Notes: generated from the letters alone by a model not told the origin. A stretch of DNA of 64,000 bases from Hyposmocoma kahamanoa (GCF_003589595.1 NW_020653750.1:3834134-3898133); one strand, 5' to 3'. Counted from the stretch's first letter, positions 1 to 11,500 are shown. Numbers and translations: made by a program.

Positions 1-1115
1 GTACCTTTCGCCTAATAAATACGCGTCATCAGTGCTTTAATTCATGCTGCTGGTTAAGGATACTTTTGACCTGGCCTTTCAAAATTTAAATTTTCAGATC
101 AAATTTAAATACGAATTCTATGTCAATGGCTCCAATGTAAATAGATTCATGACTCTATTATAACTAAAGCAAAGATTTTGGTTATAATAGTGGCCATTTC
201 ACCTGACGGAAAGTGGCGATGAGGACGACGATGGAGCTTGCACACCTAATAATATCCATTCACTGTTGCCTAGAAAATTACGTTTTACTGTAATGACAAT
301 TGCTTTTAAGAAAATTATTCGTTTTTCTGTTTAAAGTTGAAAAAACATTACTCAAAATCATTTGTAAAATAAAAAGTAGAACAGGAACATTTCATGGTAA
401 CTGCAGATACTGTTTCAAGGAAATTTACCCAGTTGTTGTGCATATAATATTTTAGGTCAAGTTTTTGCAACAAAACGAGGCGAACCTTCAGAAATTGAGA
501 GCAAACTTTGCGTCACATTTCAATTTAAAATCAAAGGACTGTTTAGGAGAGTTGTACCGACCTTTAACATAACGCTGTCATACCAGTACTCCTCTAGAGT
601 GCTGACATCAATAGTACATTAACTTAGAAACTCCAAGATACGAGTCGTCGTGTAATAGAAACTTGGACAATAACTGTCAACCCACAATGACGCTAGGGGG
701 AAGATTTCATTCTCGATTTTAACAAGCGATGATTTGACAAAACGAGGCCAAAAATACAACTTTAGTAATATTACCATAAAGATAAATGAAATTAGATTTT
801 TATTATATTTTCTCAGCTACTTATTTAAATTTTCTTGGTTGTTACATCCTATGTATTAATTACAGTTGTAACCACAGGCCACATTAATACTAGTTGTAAC
901 ATTAATTAACGGACGAACTTCAAACACACAATTCTCATATTTAGGTAGTTATTTATATGACTAGACAGCTAAACAAAGTATCAATTCCAGTACAATCTAG
1001 AATCAATCATCCGAAACAGAATTGGCAATTAGATTATAGTAGGTATCAATCTATAACAAAATTATATTAGTATTGGAAGAAAAGAAGATCACGTAGTAAT
1101 AAATAATAAAGTAAC
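1..1115. other. No gene seen; possible old repeat fragment at about 205-280
   Basis: The stretch is AT-rich and has no open frame of interest. The bases around 205-280 (containing acctgacggaaagtggcgat) resemble a dispersed repeat that I associate with lepidopteran LINE-derived sequence. I could not delimit it. Confidence 0.3.
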
Positions 1116-1117
1116 TG

Positions 1118-1275
1118 CCTCCTTGTTCGAACGGTTACCATGTTGTAATGCCACGCAGTGGTCCCGGGTTCGATTCCCTAGTCAAGAGAAATATTTGTAT
1201 GACCTACATTTATTTCTCTCGTGAGTTTGGGTTTGATTTGTAGTTGTCTATTTGTGTGTCTGCGATACAGGGTAT
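1118..1275 (+). repeat. tRNA-derived SINE (family B)
   Basis: A pol III B box, gggttcgattccc, lies at 1166-1178. It is preceded by a degenerate tRNA-like head from about 1120 and followed by a non-tRNA body (atttgtatgacctacatt..., then gtgtgtctgcgata). This order (tRNA-like head, then unrelated body) is the standard SINE layout. The tRNA cloverleaf is not intact, so this is not a tRNA gene. The 3' limit is approximate. Confidence 0.6.
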
Positions 1276-1279
1276 CCCT

Positions 1280-3405
1280 AATGCGTATCCTAATGGGTAT
1301 CCCTAGTGCACGCTTCAACGTCACTTTCCATAACGTGAGTTGGAGGAGAAATGCTCACTTATTCTACCATAAAAAAGTGTTAAATGTTTACCAGATACTT
1401 GTTTAGCTTCTTCCAACCTTATTAGTTCTTTCAAATAAGCTTTTTTATTTCGGGTACTTTTAACTTGACTCACTTTACGGACTCTCTCTATGTAAATTTA
1501 TTACATTATCCGTATGTCTAAGTTGAGTGTAATGCTTCTAGCCAACATGAATGTTTTCCGAATGCCACTAGACGACGTCGATTTTGAGGTTGGTGGCAAA
1601 ATGCACCATTTCTCCAACAATCTTGCGAAGCCGCTTCCCCCACGCCTTTTTTGGTGCCGAAAGGACTCGGCACTGTGAGATCGTACGTCAGTTTTATATC
1701 CTTTTGCGCTTCAAACTATGTTCGTTTCACCTATCAATTTTAACGTAGCTATTAATTATAAGTGACACCAGAAATATTTGGTTTTTATACAATCGTTAGG
1801 TGTATTTGTAACATGTGTTTCACTACTTATTACAGTTAGAAATAAAATATTTCCAACATCTATCTTGAATACTTATATTATGGCTACCGTGACATTATCG
1901 ACATTTGAATACTCGGATCAAGTACCAACCAACCAACTAAAAATGTTCTTGCTAGCAAAGAGAGGCCGTGCGTGTTATGAGCCGAAGGCCGAAAGGTATC
2001 AAGGGCAACAATGGAAATTTTTCTGATTTTCACTCAACAATCAGGCTTGAAGTGAGAAGTGAACCTTCAAAGTGCAAATTACAATCTTGTATTGTCACGT
2101 ACGTAAGAGAGAGTACTCGAATTCCCAACTGTGTGAACAGCGGAATATGTAAATTTAGGGACAAATTTACAGAGCCGTTGATCTGGGAAAGATAGTCTGA
2201 TATTTCAATAAATTTAGCATTACAATAAATGTCTGGATAAATACAAATTAGGTAGATATACAGCAACCCGTTAAAACCTACTTTACTATTAATGTGTATA
2301 ATAAGTGGGTAACTAATATTATTAATACCTAATAATAATTAATAAATTATTAAGCTTTTCTACAAAATTCCAACCAATATCTTTCGAGGCATCAACTACA
2401 TAGTTACTTAACTACATTGTAAACGGAGTTTAATAGTTCAGTTCATATCCAGATAACGGCAATAACTGTTCAAACTTGGTTCTTTGTTACAAAACTAAAA
2501 AGGTATTAGCATTTATTATACCTCTCGTTCCAGAAATTTTCTGTAATGAACATCGTTTTACGAAAAGTGAAGTCTTTACTTTATAAACATACATTTGATC
2601 CTTACATGGGTTGATTTTGTACGCCTCAGTGATTCTAAAAAAAACAGTATAAAAGCTATTCATTCTGAAATCAAAACACGTTTTGTTTTCAATTCCTATA
2701 CAGTCAATCGCGTGTTTATGGAAACTATTCATTTTTAATTCTTTATGGATATTTACCTTTTTATATGTTTTTATACTATTTCGTTAATCAACCATTTGAT
2801 AGAGTAATTGTATTAGTAGTTTGTATTTGTAGTTTGTTTGTATTGTGTAGTTTATAACCATAAATTTACTTCCTATGGATTGGACATTATATTATTGCGG
2901 TCCAAAACTCAGCCAGCCGGTTTTAGTGCTGAATTGCGGGACATGTATGTCTTAAAAAATGTGGAGGTCTTGAAAATTGTATAATACCTCAAGAAAAGCC
3001 ATTAGTTTTTAAAAATAAATTCCGTTAATACCCAATTCATTTCCGCCCACATACAGCACAAAACGGTAAAAAAGTATGAATAATAGAGGAGAGCGCTCGA
3101 TTTTAACGACCTTCTGAGAGGACTCTCCACATCACTGAGAACTGATGGTTGAAGCAACTCGTATATACGCCTCATTTTATGTTCGGATAATGTTCATCGT
3201 CTCACAAAAAAATCCATTATTTCTACCATCTTTGGAAATGGTTATAAGAACACCAGGCAGGTCAAAGGGCAGAAAACCGCGGCTGTAGAAAAATGTCGTT
3301 ACGTTAATTTTATCTTCTTGGTAATTGTATACAGAACGCTTACGGTGAGATTTAGGAGTCCCCGTGATGGTCGATCTATATAAATCGCGGCTGTTTTTGC
3401 TGCGG
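1280..3405. other. No gene or recognisable repeat
   Basis: Short overlapping open frames of 60-107 codons occur on both strands (for example 1778-2195), but they show no familiar domain and no sign of selection. I see nothing else that I can name. Confidence 0.5.
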
Positions 3406-3409
3406 CCCA

Positions 3410-3880
3410 GGAACTTTTTTTTATAATACCAAGTGACAGGACGAACAAGTCGTGCGCCTGATGGTAAGCTACGCGCCTGTCCATAACAATAGCACTGCAA
3501 CTGTTATGGACAGGCGTGTAGCTTACCCTTAGGCACGCCTGTCCATAACAGTAGCACTGCAACTGTTATGGACAGCGTGTAGCTTACCATCCGGCGCACG
3601 ATTTGTGCGTCACGTCACTTGATATTATAAAAAAATAAAAAAAGTTGCAGTGCCACTCAGAGCTTTAGATCGCAAAGATTTGAGGGGCACTGCCACTGCG
3701 CCCGTCATCCTGAGAGATAAATTGACAAGTGGCTGTAATTTCACCAGCACCCTACCCTTCAAAACCGGAACACAGTAATGTCAGCATTACTGCTTGACGG
3801 CAGAAATAGCCAAAGTGGCTGTACTTCCCTGGACTAACTCTTTCACAAGAAGCTCTATTGCTACGAAAAACTACGGTTGA
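3410..3880 (-). repeat. Rearranged 3' end of a non-LTR retrotransposon
   Basis: Read on the minus strand, 3,735-3,880 and 3,640-3,700 match the same 3'UTR found at 48.9-49.0 kb and 50.0-50.26 kb (motifs ccgtcaagcagtaatg-like and ctgagtggcactgcaac). The stretch 3,414-3,500 is again the minus-strand 3' terminus, with its poly-A seen as a T run. The part 3,500-3,640 is in the opposite orientation, ending in an A-rich tail at 3,630-3,650. The result is back-to-back copies of the same roughly 100-bp terminus (motif tgttatggacaggcgtg), apparently from insertion of a second copy or from a fold-back rearrangement. Confidence 0.65.
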
Positions 3881-3884
3881 AACT

Positions 3885-4890
3885 GCGGTCTCAACTTGAA
3901 ATTTGGCATAGCTATACATCGCCTATTATCTCCTAACTTAATACGGCGAAATGTTAGAATTTGCTCAGCTTATAGCTTATAGCTTGTCTTGTATATTTTG
4001 CAATAAATGTGCAATCAAAATATCAACAGACTTGTTAAAAAATTTATATTCTGAAAGTGTTGGTACGGTACGCACAAAATAGGTCAGAATAATATTTCAA
4101 ATAGGACATATTATTTTAGTCAAATAAAAAAAATCCACCAATTACATTTTCTTGTAATTGCTATTTCAATTGTACTCAGAGGGTGAAGGAAGGATGACTT
4201 AAGAAGGGAAGGAGTCGAGGTCAACAAATAATACGGTTGAGTAGTAAGACATAGTGCAAAAGCTGTTGAAAATAGAAAAATATATTTGTTTTATTGATGA
4301 ATTGTTGAGAAATATAATTACTTTACAAAATTAATTAATTATATACAATCCTGAAAATGTTTGCTCAACGACGTGACGACGGTGAAATGGATTGAAACAA
4401 CGAGCGTGGATAATAAATCAAACTCAGTTCATTTGTGTATGGAAATTTTCGTTTATTTACACGTATAATTAATCTCCTACATATCGTCACATTAGTCACG
4501 CTCGGAGATAGTCAGAGTGTATTGAGGTGAATAGATATAAACAATTAAGTCGATATTGTATACAGTCGATAGCAAGCTTAACCTATACACTACATGAAAA
4601 ACCATATATCCACTTGCAATATGATTAATACAAAGTGTAAAGCAAAAATACGAAAACATTCATTCGTCATAGCCGCTACATTAGTGTATCATAGTTTGAT
4701 GGACTTGGCAATTTGCTTTAAAGAAATGCCGCCGATATTAATAGAACGTTTGTCTTACAGAGGTGTACTGTTAGGGCAATTAACAAACCCTCAAAGTGTC
4801 TCAAAAGGCTAAGTTTAAAAGAAATAACATTCATACATTAGCTTCAAAGCAAAGTTATGGAAATGTAATTTACATTAATAATGACAATAA
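3885..4890. other. No gene or recognisable repeat
   Basis: AT-rich sequence with one chance open frame (4594-4812) that has no recognisable domain. Confidence 0.45.
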
Positions 4891-4891
4891 T

Positions 4892-4989
4892 AGAGTCTAA
4901 AATAGATATTAAAAAATAATAATAATACCGGCTCTCCCTTAAAATTTATCTTTTAGGCCTTGGGAGAGGCGAGAGTCTAAAATAGATAT
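4892..4989. repeat. 18-bp direct repeat spaced 80 bp
   Basis: The 18-mer agagtctaaaatagatat occurs at 4892-4909 and again at 4972-4989. It flanks about 60 bp containing two short complementary blocks (ggctctccc and gggagaggc). It could be a target-site duplication around a short insertion, or a slipped duplication. The following 5,000-5,120 has the look of an old LINE tail but cannot be assigned. Confidence 0.4.
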
Positions 4990-5249
4990 CAATAATAATA
5001 ATCATCATTTATTTCAGATAATTAAAAAACCCATATCATTTGTTAGTTATACAAACACTTATTAACTAATGTTAGTCTACCTATATTACTCTGAAGCTAC
5101 ACACACGACACACTACATAGGTAATAATAATAACTACTGTACCGGTCTGTAAGGGGTTGACGTCTTTAGTCAGTGTTTCCATATTCGACTGTCATGTGTG
5201 TCTGATAATATATAAGAATATAAGAAGTAATAACTAAGGAGAATACATA

Positions 5250-6540
5250 GGGGACACTATAAGTTTCCGGGACAGGCCACTTACATAAATAATATTTAAA
5301 AAGTAATTACAACATTCAAAAATGGAACTCTTTGGCTGTAGAATACAGTTTGTTTCCTCTGACTGTCTCTTGTTTTTACATTGTGGCATCATTTTAGAAA
5401 TTGGTTGTGTACATCACCATGGATTTAACTCGTGAAAATTTTTGTAGCATGATTTTCTAAGACTTTAAATGTAATTTAACAGCTCAGCGGTGCTTCGCTC
5501 GGCTTCAAACTGCTTTTGGCGATGAAGCACCATGCAAGATGACTATTTATAGCTGGTTTGCAGAATTCAAACGCGGTCGTGTGAATCTCAGTGACGAATT
5601 TCGTGATGGTCGCCCGTCCACTGCTGTGAACAACAAAAACATCGATACTGTGCGCCGTATGATTAAAACAGACAGGCATGTGACATACCATGAGATTCGG
5701 GCATCTTTAGGCATAGGCATGAGTCAAATACAATCAATACTACACAAACAATTGGGTGTGAAAAAGCTGTGCTCTCGGTGGATCCCATACAATTTGACAG
5801 AGGTTCAAAAAACGGATCGCGTCACTTGGTGCAATGCCATGCTTACCAGATTCAATGAAGGGGCGTCAAATTTGGTGTGGAACATAGTAAAAGGTGACGG
5901 AACATGAATTTATAGTTACGATCCCAAAAAACAAAGCAGCAATCGAACGTATGCGTCTTTCAAGATGAGCCGAAACCAACCAAAGTGGGGCGCGTGCAAA
6001 GTGCCTCTAAACGGATGATTGCTTCTTTTTTAAATAAAATTGGACATGTGGCTACTGTTGCTTTGGAGAATAGTTGTACCGTGAATAGTGATTGGTACAC
6101 GACCATTTGTTTGCCGGAAGTTATTGACAAACTCCGTAAAAATAACCGTAAACGCCGTATCAATCTTGCACCACGATAATACCCGTTCTCACACAGCCAG
6201 ACAGATAAATGAATTTTTGAAGGTGAACAACGTTGACCTTATGAGCCATCCCGCGTACAGTACCGACTTGGCACCTAGTGACTTTTATTTATTTCCAAAA
6301 ATTAAGAACCAGTTACGCGGCCAACGATTTTCATCACCTGAAGAGGTTGTCGAATAGTATGAAAAATATGTTTCAGAGATTGTCACGGAGGAGTGACATA
6401 AATGTTTTCAAAATTGGTTCATTCGTATGAAAAAGTGCATTAACGCTAACGGAGAATATTTCGAGAAACAACAAATTCATTTCTGACCATTTAGGGTATT
6501 TTTTTCTTATTCATTCCGGAAACTTATAGTGCACCTCACG
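5250..6540 (+). mobile_element. Mariner transposon, copy 1 (1.29 kb)
   Basis: The element is bounded by TA at 5248-5249 and 6541-6542, the target duplication expected for the mariner superfamily. Its imperfect inverted ends share cactataagtttccgg (5' end at 5250; 3' end read on the minus strand from 6540). The length of 1,291 bp is normal for a full mariner. It encloses a single transposase reading frame that is now broken. The copy at 20,739-21,978 is the same family in the same orientation. Confidence 0.93.
5419..6486 (+). pseudogene. Mariner transposase, inactivated
   Basis: The frame opens at the ATG at 5419 (MDLTRENF). It shows the N-terminal helix-turn-helix region (SWFAEFKRGRVNLSDEFRDG), the linker motif WIPYNL (family WVPHEL), the first catalytic Asp in a GDGT/GDET context near 5,895, and the second and third Asp in HDNTRSHTA and YSTDLAPSD with 34 residues between them. 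This is the D,D34D signature of mariner. C-terminal coding continues to the TGA at 6484-6486. Inactivating changes: stop TAA at 5458 about 13 codons in, TGA at 5905-5907 replacing the Trp of GDETW, frameshifts around 5,925-5,990 and about 6,165, and TAG near 6,355. The enzyme would have cut and pasted DNA at TA sites. It cannot be functional as it stands. Confidence 0.92.
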
Positions 6541-6542
6541 TA

Positions 6543-7955
6543 TTAATACACGGAATGAAAAAAAAAACTGATAGTTGTTGACGCTTCCAAAATCCTACAT
6601 AACATATCCTATATTGCTGTAACTAAGGCTGTAACATACAAATATCAACATATTCAAGATTTTACATTTAAGGAGTGTCAAATTAATGTGAAACAAAACC
6701 TTTATAAAAATTTACAATACACAACTTTTGCAATGACTGGTCTTTCAAGTTTTATGATATTTTAAAATAATAACTATAAATTTGAACAAATGTCTTTTTA
6801 CAAAAAGCAACTCCTACACTTTCTTACTTATTCTTCTCAGATCCTACCTTATGAATGAGTAATGGTGTTAAATCTTAAATTGGTTTCAAGTTTATTGTTT
6901 TTGTAGGTTGTGCTACGTACGACGTCATGAAAGTTGGAGTTGGCTTGTATTTTTGTGTTTTTGCAAGTAGAATCACAAATTCGACGGCGTAAATGTTTTG
7001 TTAATCGAAGCTGACGTGACGACGACGCTGACTTTTATTAACAGAAGACCGCGTTCCACTTTCGCAAAGCGTGTGCCGTAAATTATTTCGTTCTTTATAG
7101 AATTATATTAAATATTTTACGAAACCGTTTACGGTACCGTTTTTGCTAAACTACTGGCAATATTTTATTATAACGCTATGAGTGGTAAATTATCAAGATT
7201 GGAATTACAGCACTAAAATAAAACTGCCTCATCGATTTAACGAAGGCCCAAATGTTCGCTAGTACTAATGTAGTAGTAGTAGTCTCTACTATAATGTTTA
7301 CGCTAGGGTGCGTATAAATCTTGCAAATTCGCCGCAAATGCACCTGTTTGCGAAATACACACGTGTATTACGCAGGGCGATCTATTCGCGGGCCTCTCGC
7401 GCTCTTTATGAGACGTCATTACTGAGGCGCACTTAATGCAGCGTGCGTGCAATACAGGAAATAGTGGATAATAATTCTTAATATCACACGGACGGTGGTA
7501 AAATTTGAAGAAGGGACGCTGTGAAAATTGTTTTTTTAAAAGTGAATGACTGGAATTTCCCGGGATTCAGAGTATTTGGGAGTAATAAGAATACGTTTAG
7601 AAGTTGACGAGTATGTGCTTACTATAATAAAAATAGGCTATGAGAAACTGCTTCATAACTCGAGAATCACACAACTCATGTACAGAATAGCTAATGGCCG
7701 ACTGAAAGGACAAAAAAAGAGCAAATAGCAAATACAATCCTTGAGTATTCACGTAATATCTTATTTGATTCCATATTGTTCAGAATATACAAGACCATGT
7801 ACTTTACAACTTTCGAAACAAATGTGCTGTTGCACCTAGATATGAATTCCCGGGCTCTACATTATTACGTCCTGTAGCGTATAAATAATTCATACAAGGT
7901 TACAACAAATAAGAATAATAAAAATAAAAATAAAGAAGAAACAGAAATCATGGCC
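6543..7955. other. No gene seen
   Basis: I see no domain or repeat here. A more GC-rich patch with several CpGs lies at about 7,300-7,450 but contains no recognisable exon. Confidence 0.45.
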
Positions 7956-7958
7956 GGC

Positions 7959-8000
7959 TTTACGGTAGATGAAAAACAGTGATATTTCATCTACCGTAAA
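7959..8000. repeat. Hairpin: 16-bp perfect inverted repeat
   Basis: Arms 7959-7974 (tttacggtagatgaaa) and 7985-8000 are perfectly complementary around a 10-nt loop. A TA microsatellite follows at 8017-8044. Confidence 0.85.
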
Positions 8001-8013
8001 ACCCTCTATATAC

Positions 8014-8016
<3 letters not shown>

Positions 8017-8044
<28 letters not shown>
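8017..8044. repeat. (TA)n microsatellite
   Basis: Fourteen consecutive TA units. Confidence 0.9.
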
Positions 8045-8205
8045 GCACTCTAAATACTAGTGATTCAAAGTATTTGAAAAGTATTGACGCTATGTAGTTG
8101 TTAACTGCGAAGTTGCCCTCTTGCGAAGATTTAGAATTTGTTAGTAGAGGTTTTGTGACGCGTACAGGGGGCCTACTAAGAGCTTATAAGCAGCCAGACA
8201 GGTTC

Positions 8206-8234
8206 CATGCAATTCACTTGACGTGAATTGCATG
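8206..8234. repeat. Hairpin: 12-bp perfect inverted repeat
   Basis: Arms catgcaattcac (8206-8217) and gtgaattgcatg (8223-8234) are separated by 5 nt. Confidence 0.85.
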
Positions 8235-8722
8235 TATAATACTAATAATAAAACTGAATTGCTTAAATTGGTATCATGACCTACACAAAGTCAAACGGGA
8301 ATGGCATGCCAGGATGATAAGTTTTACTTTTTAAACGTTAGTTATTTATTGTCTCTGGCTGGCTAGCTGACACCTAACAAGAGCGAAATGGAACTACATA
8401 CTAAATCATATGAAAGAAATAGACGGATGTAGGTACTATCCTGGGAGCGTTCAAGCACTATTAACAGATTGTGTTCAAAATGAGAATTATCATTTTTATT
8501 TTATTAATTTTATTATTTATTATACTTATTGCGTTGTTTTGTAATATCGGCAACTTTTCAATCATATTTTACAATTTGTAGTACGACAAAAATACATTTC
8601 ATGTGTAGTCATTATCGTTGAAATGAATTTTTTTGTTTTGTAATTTGATAATATAATTGGAACGTATCTATCTTGTATTCGTACATTTTCATTGATTGCA
8701 TTAAAGCCAAATTTGCCTCTTT

Positions 8723-8760
8723 AAGAACAGTTTTACGATACGAGCCGTAAAACTGTTCTT
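8723..8760. repeat. Hairpin: 15-bp perfect inverted repeat
   Basis: Arms aagaacagttttacg (8723-8737) and its complement at 8746-8760 are separated by 8 nt. The sequence is unrelated to neighbouring hairpins. Confidence 0.85.
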
Positions 8761-8999
8761 CAATAAACATAAGGTACGAACCTGAGTCCGAAGCTGCCTG
8801 TGAATTGAATAGACCGCATTTAGATAAACATTATTGTACCTACAATAACATAGACGACAAGCTATGATAATTATAAAAACTATACAGAAATTAATAAGAT
8901 CTTAATGAATAATAAGATCTTTGTATTCATAATCATAATAAGCAGAAATTTACAACATAATAAATATTCATCACCGTTATTATCCTCAACTATTATAAT

Positions 9000-9072
9000 A
9001 CTGACCCCACAGCTGGTCTCCTCTGAGAAGAGGGTTTACGCCATAGTCTACCACACTGGTCAAATGCGGGTA
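9000..9072 (+). repeat. Fragment of SINE family A
   Basis: The core ggtctcctctgagaagaggg and ccatagtctaccac match the body of the full copy at 17,625-17,914 (ggtctcctctcagacgaggg, ccatagttcgccac). The tRNA-like head is absent. The fragment runs in the same direction as the body bases at 17,655-17,730. Confidence 0.6.
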
Positions 9073-9132
9073 ATTATATAAATATTACATTAATAACGTT
9101 GAATAAATGAGTTATTAAATATATACTCGTAT

Positions 9133-9330
9133 ATATTTAATCGACTTCAAAAAAAGGAGGAGGGTCTCAATTCGACTGTATTTTTTATGTACTCTACGCG
9201 ATTACGCCGACATTTGTGAACCGATTTCGGTTTTTCTTTTTTTATTACAAAGGGAGTACCATTGAGATCCCATTCGAATGTGACGAAAATATTCCACTTC
9301 TAAGAGTGGCAAATTAGGGGATGAATTCAG
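9133..9330. repeat. Dispersed repeat G, copy 1
   Basis: It begins cgacttcaaaaaaaggagg and continues with ctcaattcgactgta, a T-rich run and gtgaaccgattt. The same blocks occur in the same order at 42,676-42,900, and in reverse at about 57,350-57,572. I recall this as one of the commonest short dispersed repeats of Lepidoptera. Its mechanism class is not clear to me. Confidence 0.7.
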
Positions 9331-9448
9331 TTTATTGAATTTCACTCACATTCCATTAGCCGACCTCAATAAAACTTGCCAAATAGATGTAATTCCACAA
9401 ACTTGAGGTCGATTCTTCTTATAAAAAGGTTATAATTATATTATATTT

Positions 9449-9658
9449 ACAGCATTTGGAGTCCAGACCCTTGGCCAGTGGGGTCCTGGTGCCATTTATC
9501 TGCATAAAATTTTATCCAAAAAATTAATAGACTGTCTGTGAAACCGAAGGGCCAGCAGCTACCTTGCCCAACGCTTTAGCATAGCTATACAAAGGGGGAA
9601 CACTGGCAGTATCTCGGGCAAGTTGCCGAGGGGACCCAATTTTATTCATATAATTTAA
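9449..9658 (+). pseudogene. C-terminal tail of a non-LTR retrotransposon ORF
   Basis: A 69-codon reading frame ends at TAA 9656-9658 with one internal TGA. It reads FGVQTLGQWGPGA near its start and YLAQRFSIAIQRGN after the stop. The GxxGxxxxQRxSxAIQRGN arrangement is what I recall at the extreme C-terminus of many animal LINE polyproteins. A short 3'UTR-like stretch with aataaa-like sequence follows. The upstream reverse transcriptase is absent, which is typical of 5'-truncated insertion. Confidence 0.65.
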
Positions 9659-9767
9659 CCACAGTTTTATAATAGTTTCCAGTATTTAAGCTTTCATTGT
9701 ATGTACCTTACCTGTATATTTTAACATATTGTCTAATAAAAAGTAGATTACTTGTATTATTATCTAT

Positions 9768-9805
9768 AATTCCAATGTTACGTGTTATGACGTAACATTG
9801 GAATT
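9768..9805. repeat. Hairpin: 16-bp perfect inverted repeat
   Basis: Arms aattccaatgttacgt (9768-9783) and its complement (9790-9805) flank a 6-nt loop. Confidence 0.85.
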
Positions 9806-9830
9806 TTATTTCTTTATTTTTTTTTTATTT

Positions 9831-9886
9831 AAAAATAACTTGCATCATTCTGTATTAATGAATACAGAACGATGCAAGTTATTTTT
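9831..9886. repeat. Hairpin: 26-bp inverted repeat, one mismatch
   Basis: Arms 9831-9856 and 9861-9886 are complementary except for one position, around a 4-nt loop (aatg). It lies only 25 bp from the preceding hairpin, with a different sequence. Confidence 0.87.
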
Positions 9887-10179
9887 ACTTTTATTAACTT
9901 AGGGAAAATTAAAATGGTTAAGTTAAAATTTATAAGAGCGCTTTAGACATGAAGTATAGAATTACTGTAGACACATAGCAAGATAATATTTAACTACCAA
10001 AATACTGGTAGTCTTAGTATATACAGTGTGATAGGTTGAACGAGATAAATATTTAAAGCGGCCAACGAGTAGCTGATATCTAATCCGAATATGTAACACT
10101 ACCTTATTTTTCAAGATCGAATATGCAGCATGTGCCCGCCAATCTTATGTGTCCTTATCGCCCTCTGAAATATAATATA

Positions 10180-10182
<3 letters not shown>

Positions 10183-10229
<47 letters not shown>

Positions 10230-10239
10230 NNNNNNNNNN
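10183..10239. repeat. (TG)n microsatellite running into a 10-N gap
   Basis: TG repeats occupy 10183-10229 and stop at N bases 10230-10239. The true array length is therefore unknown. Confidence 0.95.
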
Positions 10240-10312
10240 GTAGACGGGGGAAATTGAACTACTGAACCGACTGCTCACAACAAATGAATTCCAAGGATAG
10301 TTGCTTATACGA

Positions 10313-10349
10313 ATTTCTTAAACAAAATAAATTATTTTGTTTAAGAAAT
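10313..10349. repeat. Hairpin: 18-bp perfect inverted repeat
   Basis: Arms atttcttaaacaaaataa (10313-10330) and its complement (10332-10349) have a single base between them, so it is nearly a continuous palindrome. Confidence 0.87.
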
Positions 10350-11500
10350 AATTCGTTTTATTGATATATACCAAGAAAGAAAGTCTTTATATGTTCTGTA
10401 TCTTGAAGCAAAAGGTTGTAAGGGTATACGGGCAGATTGCTATCATTGGACCACTTACTTTCGTGTTCTATCGTGTTCTATATATATGTATATTTCGTAA
10501 TATCATGGAAGAAAAGGTAACAAATGAAACCAGATATTTTATTTATAATTTTAGAGACCTTTATTATTTGTAATTATTACCAAAAAGAAATCTTTTACAT
10601 TTTATTTAAAGATCAACATTAAATAAAATTATTTTAGTCGTTGCCTTATTTGGGCTATGGTTGCCTTGGTCGCATCTTTGAGTTGCCATGGGTGGACTTC
10701 GTGAAATTTTAGGAGTCCAATGAAGGCGACTTCTAAAAATTAAACAATAGTGTGTAACTAAAATAGTAACAAAAAAGAGAACTAACAATTTTTTCATGAA
10801 CATAACGCTTAAACTAGCAACAACAACGAGAAAAATCACATAATTATAATTATACGACATTTGGCACGTTAAGTATCAGATACATTGACTTACAATATCA
10901 GATATCAATAAAATACAAATCCAGGTCCAGGCCAGCTTCACACTAGTTTCAATCCACGAGTAATATGTTCTTTTTCCCGTCGACATTCTGCAATAATAAT
11001 AATATATACCTGTATATTACATAAGTAAGGATAGATTCAAGACAACAAAAGGTAAGAACTCCAAAACCCTGAAAGAACTTTCGACTTCGTGTATAGATGC
11101 TTGTATTGATTAGTAAACTATGGAATATGCTGCTCTTATTAAATTTATATGAGATTTTGTGTCAGTGAAATAGTTAGAACATGATAGAAACCCCTATGTG
11201 GTCCATTGATAGTGGTGTTTACAACGAAAAAATTAAATAAAAAAAAGCAATTCATTGTTAGTCAGTAATTTTCGTACTCCAGCGAAAAATAGATACAGCT
11301 TTTATGTATTTTTGATAAGAACATTTAAAACAACGTATTAAAAAATATGAAACTTACGTCACTTTTTTTGTTCTTGTGTTTATTGTATTTCAACGGCCAA
11401 AAAAACACCTATGCACGTCACTCCTTGCCACTGACGTTTCGGGAGTATGCAGGACGCCACCGATGCTTTTGAACGGTTTTACAAACTCGCAGTGTGACCA
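10350..11500. other. No gene or recognisable repeat
   Basis: Two chance open frames (10361-10573 on +, 10606-10860 on -) lack recognisable domains. I see nothing else. Confidence 0.45.

Noticed and set aside
5539..5907. A free-standing 122-codon gene
   Set aside because: It is the middle of the mariner transposase between two stop codons.
8164..8190. Left end of a second GGGGGCCTACC element
   Set aside because: Only about 11 bases match (agggggcctac) and the adjoining bases diverge. There is no inverted partner other than that of the 11.5-kb element.
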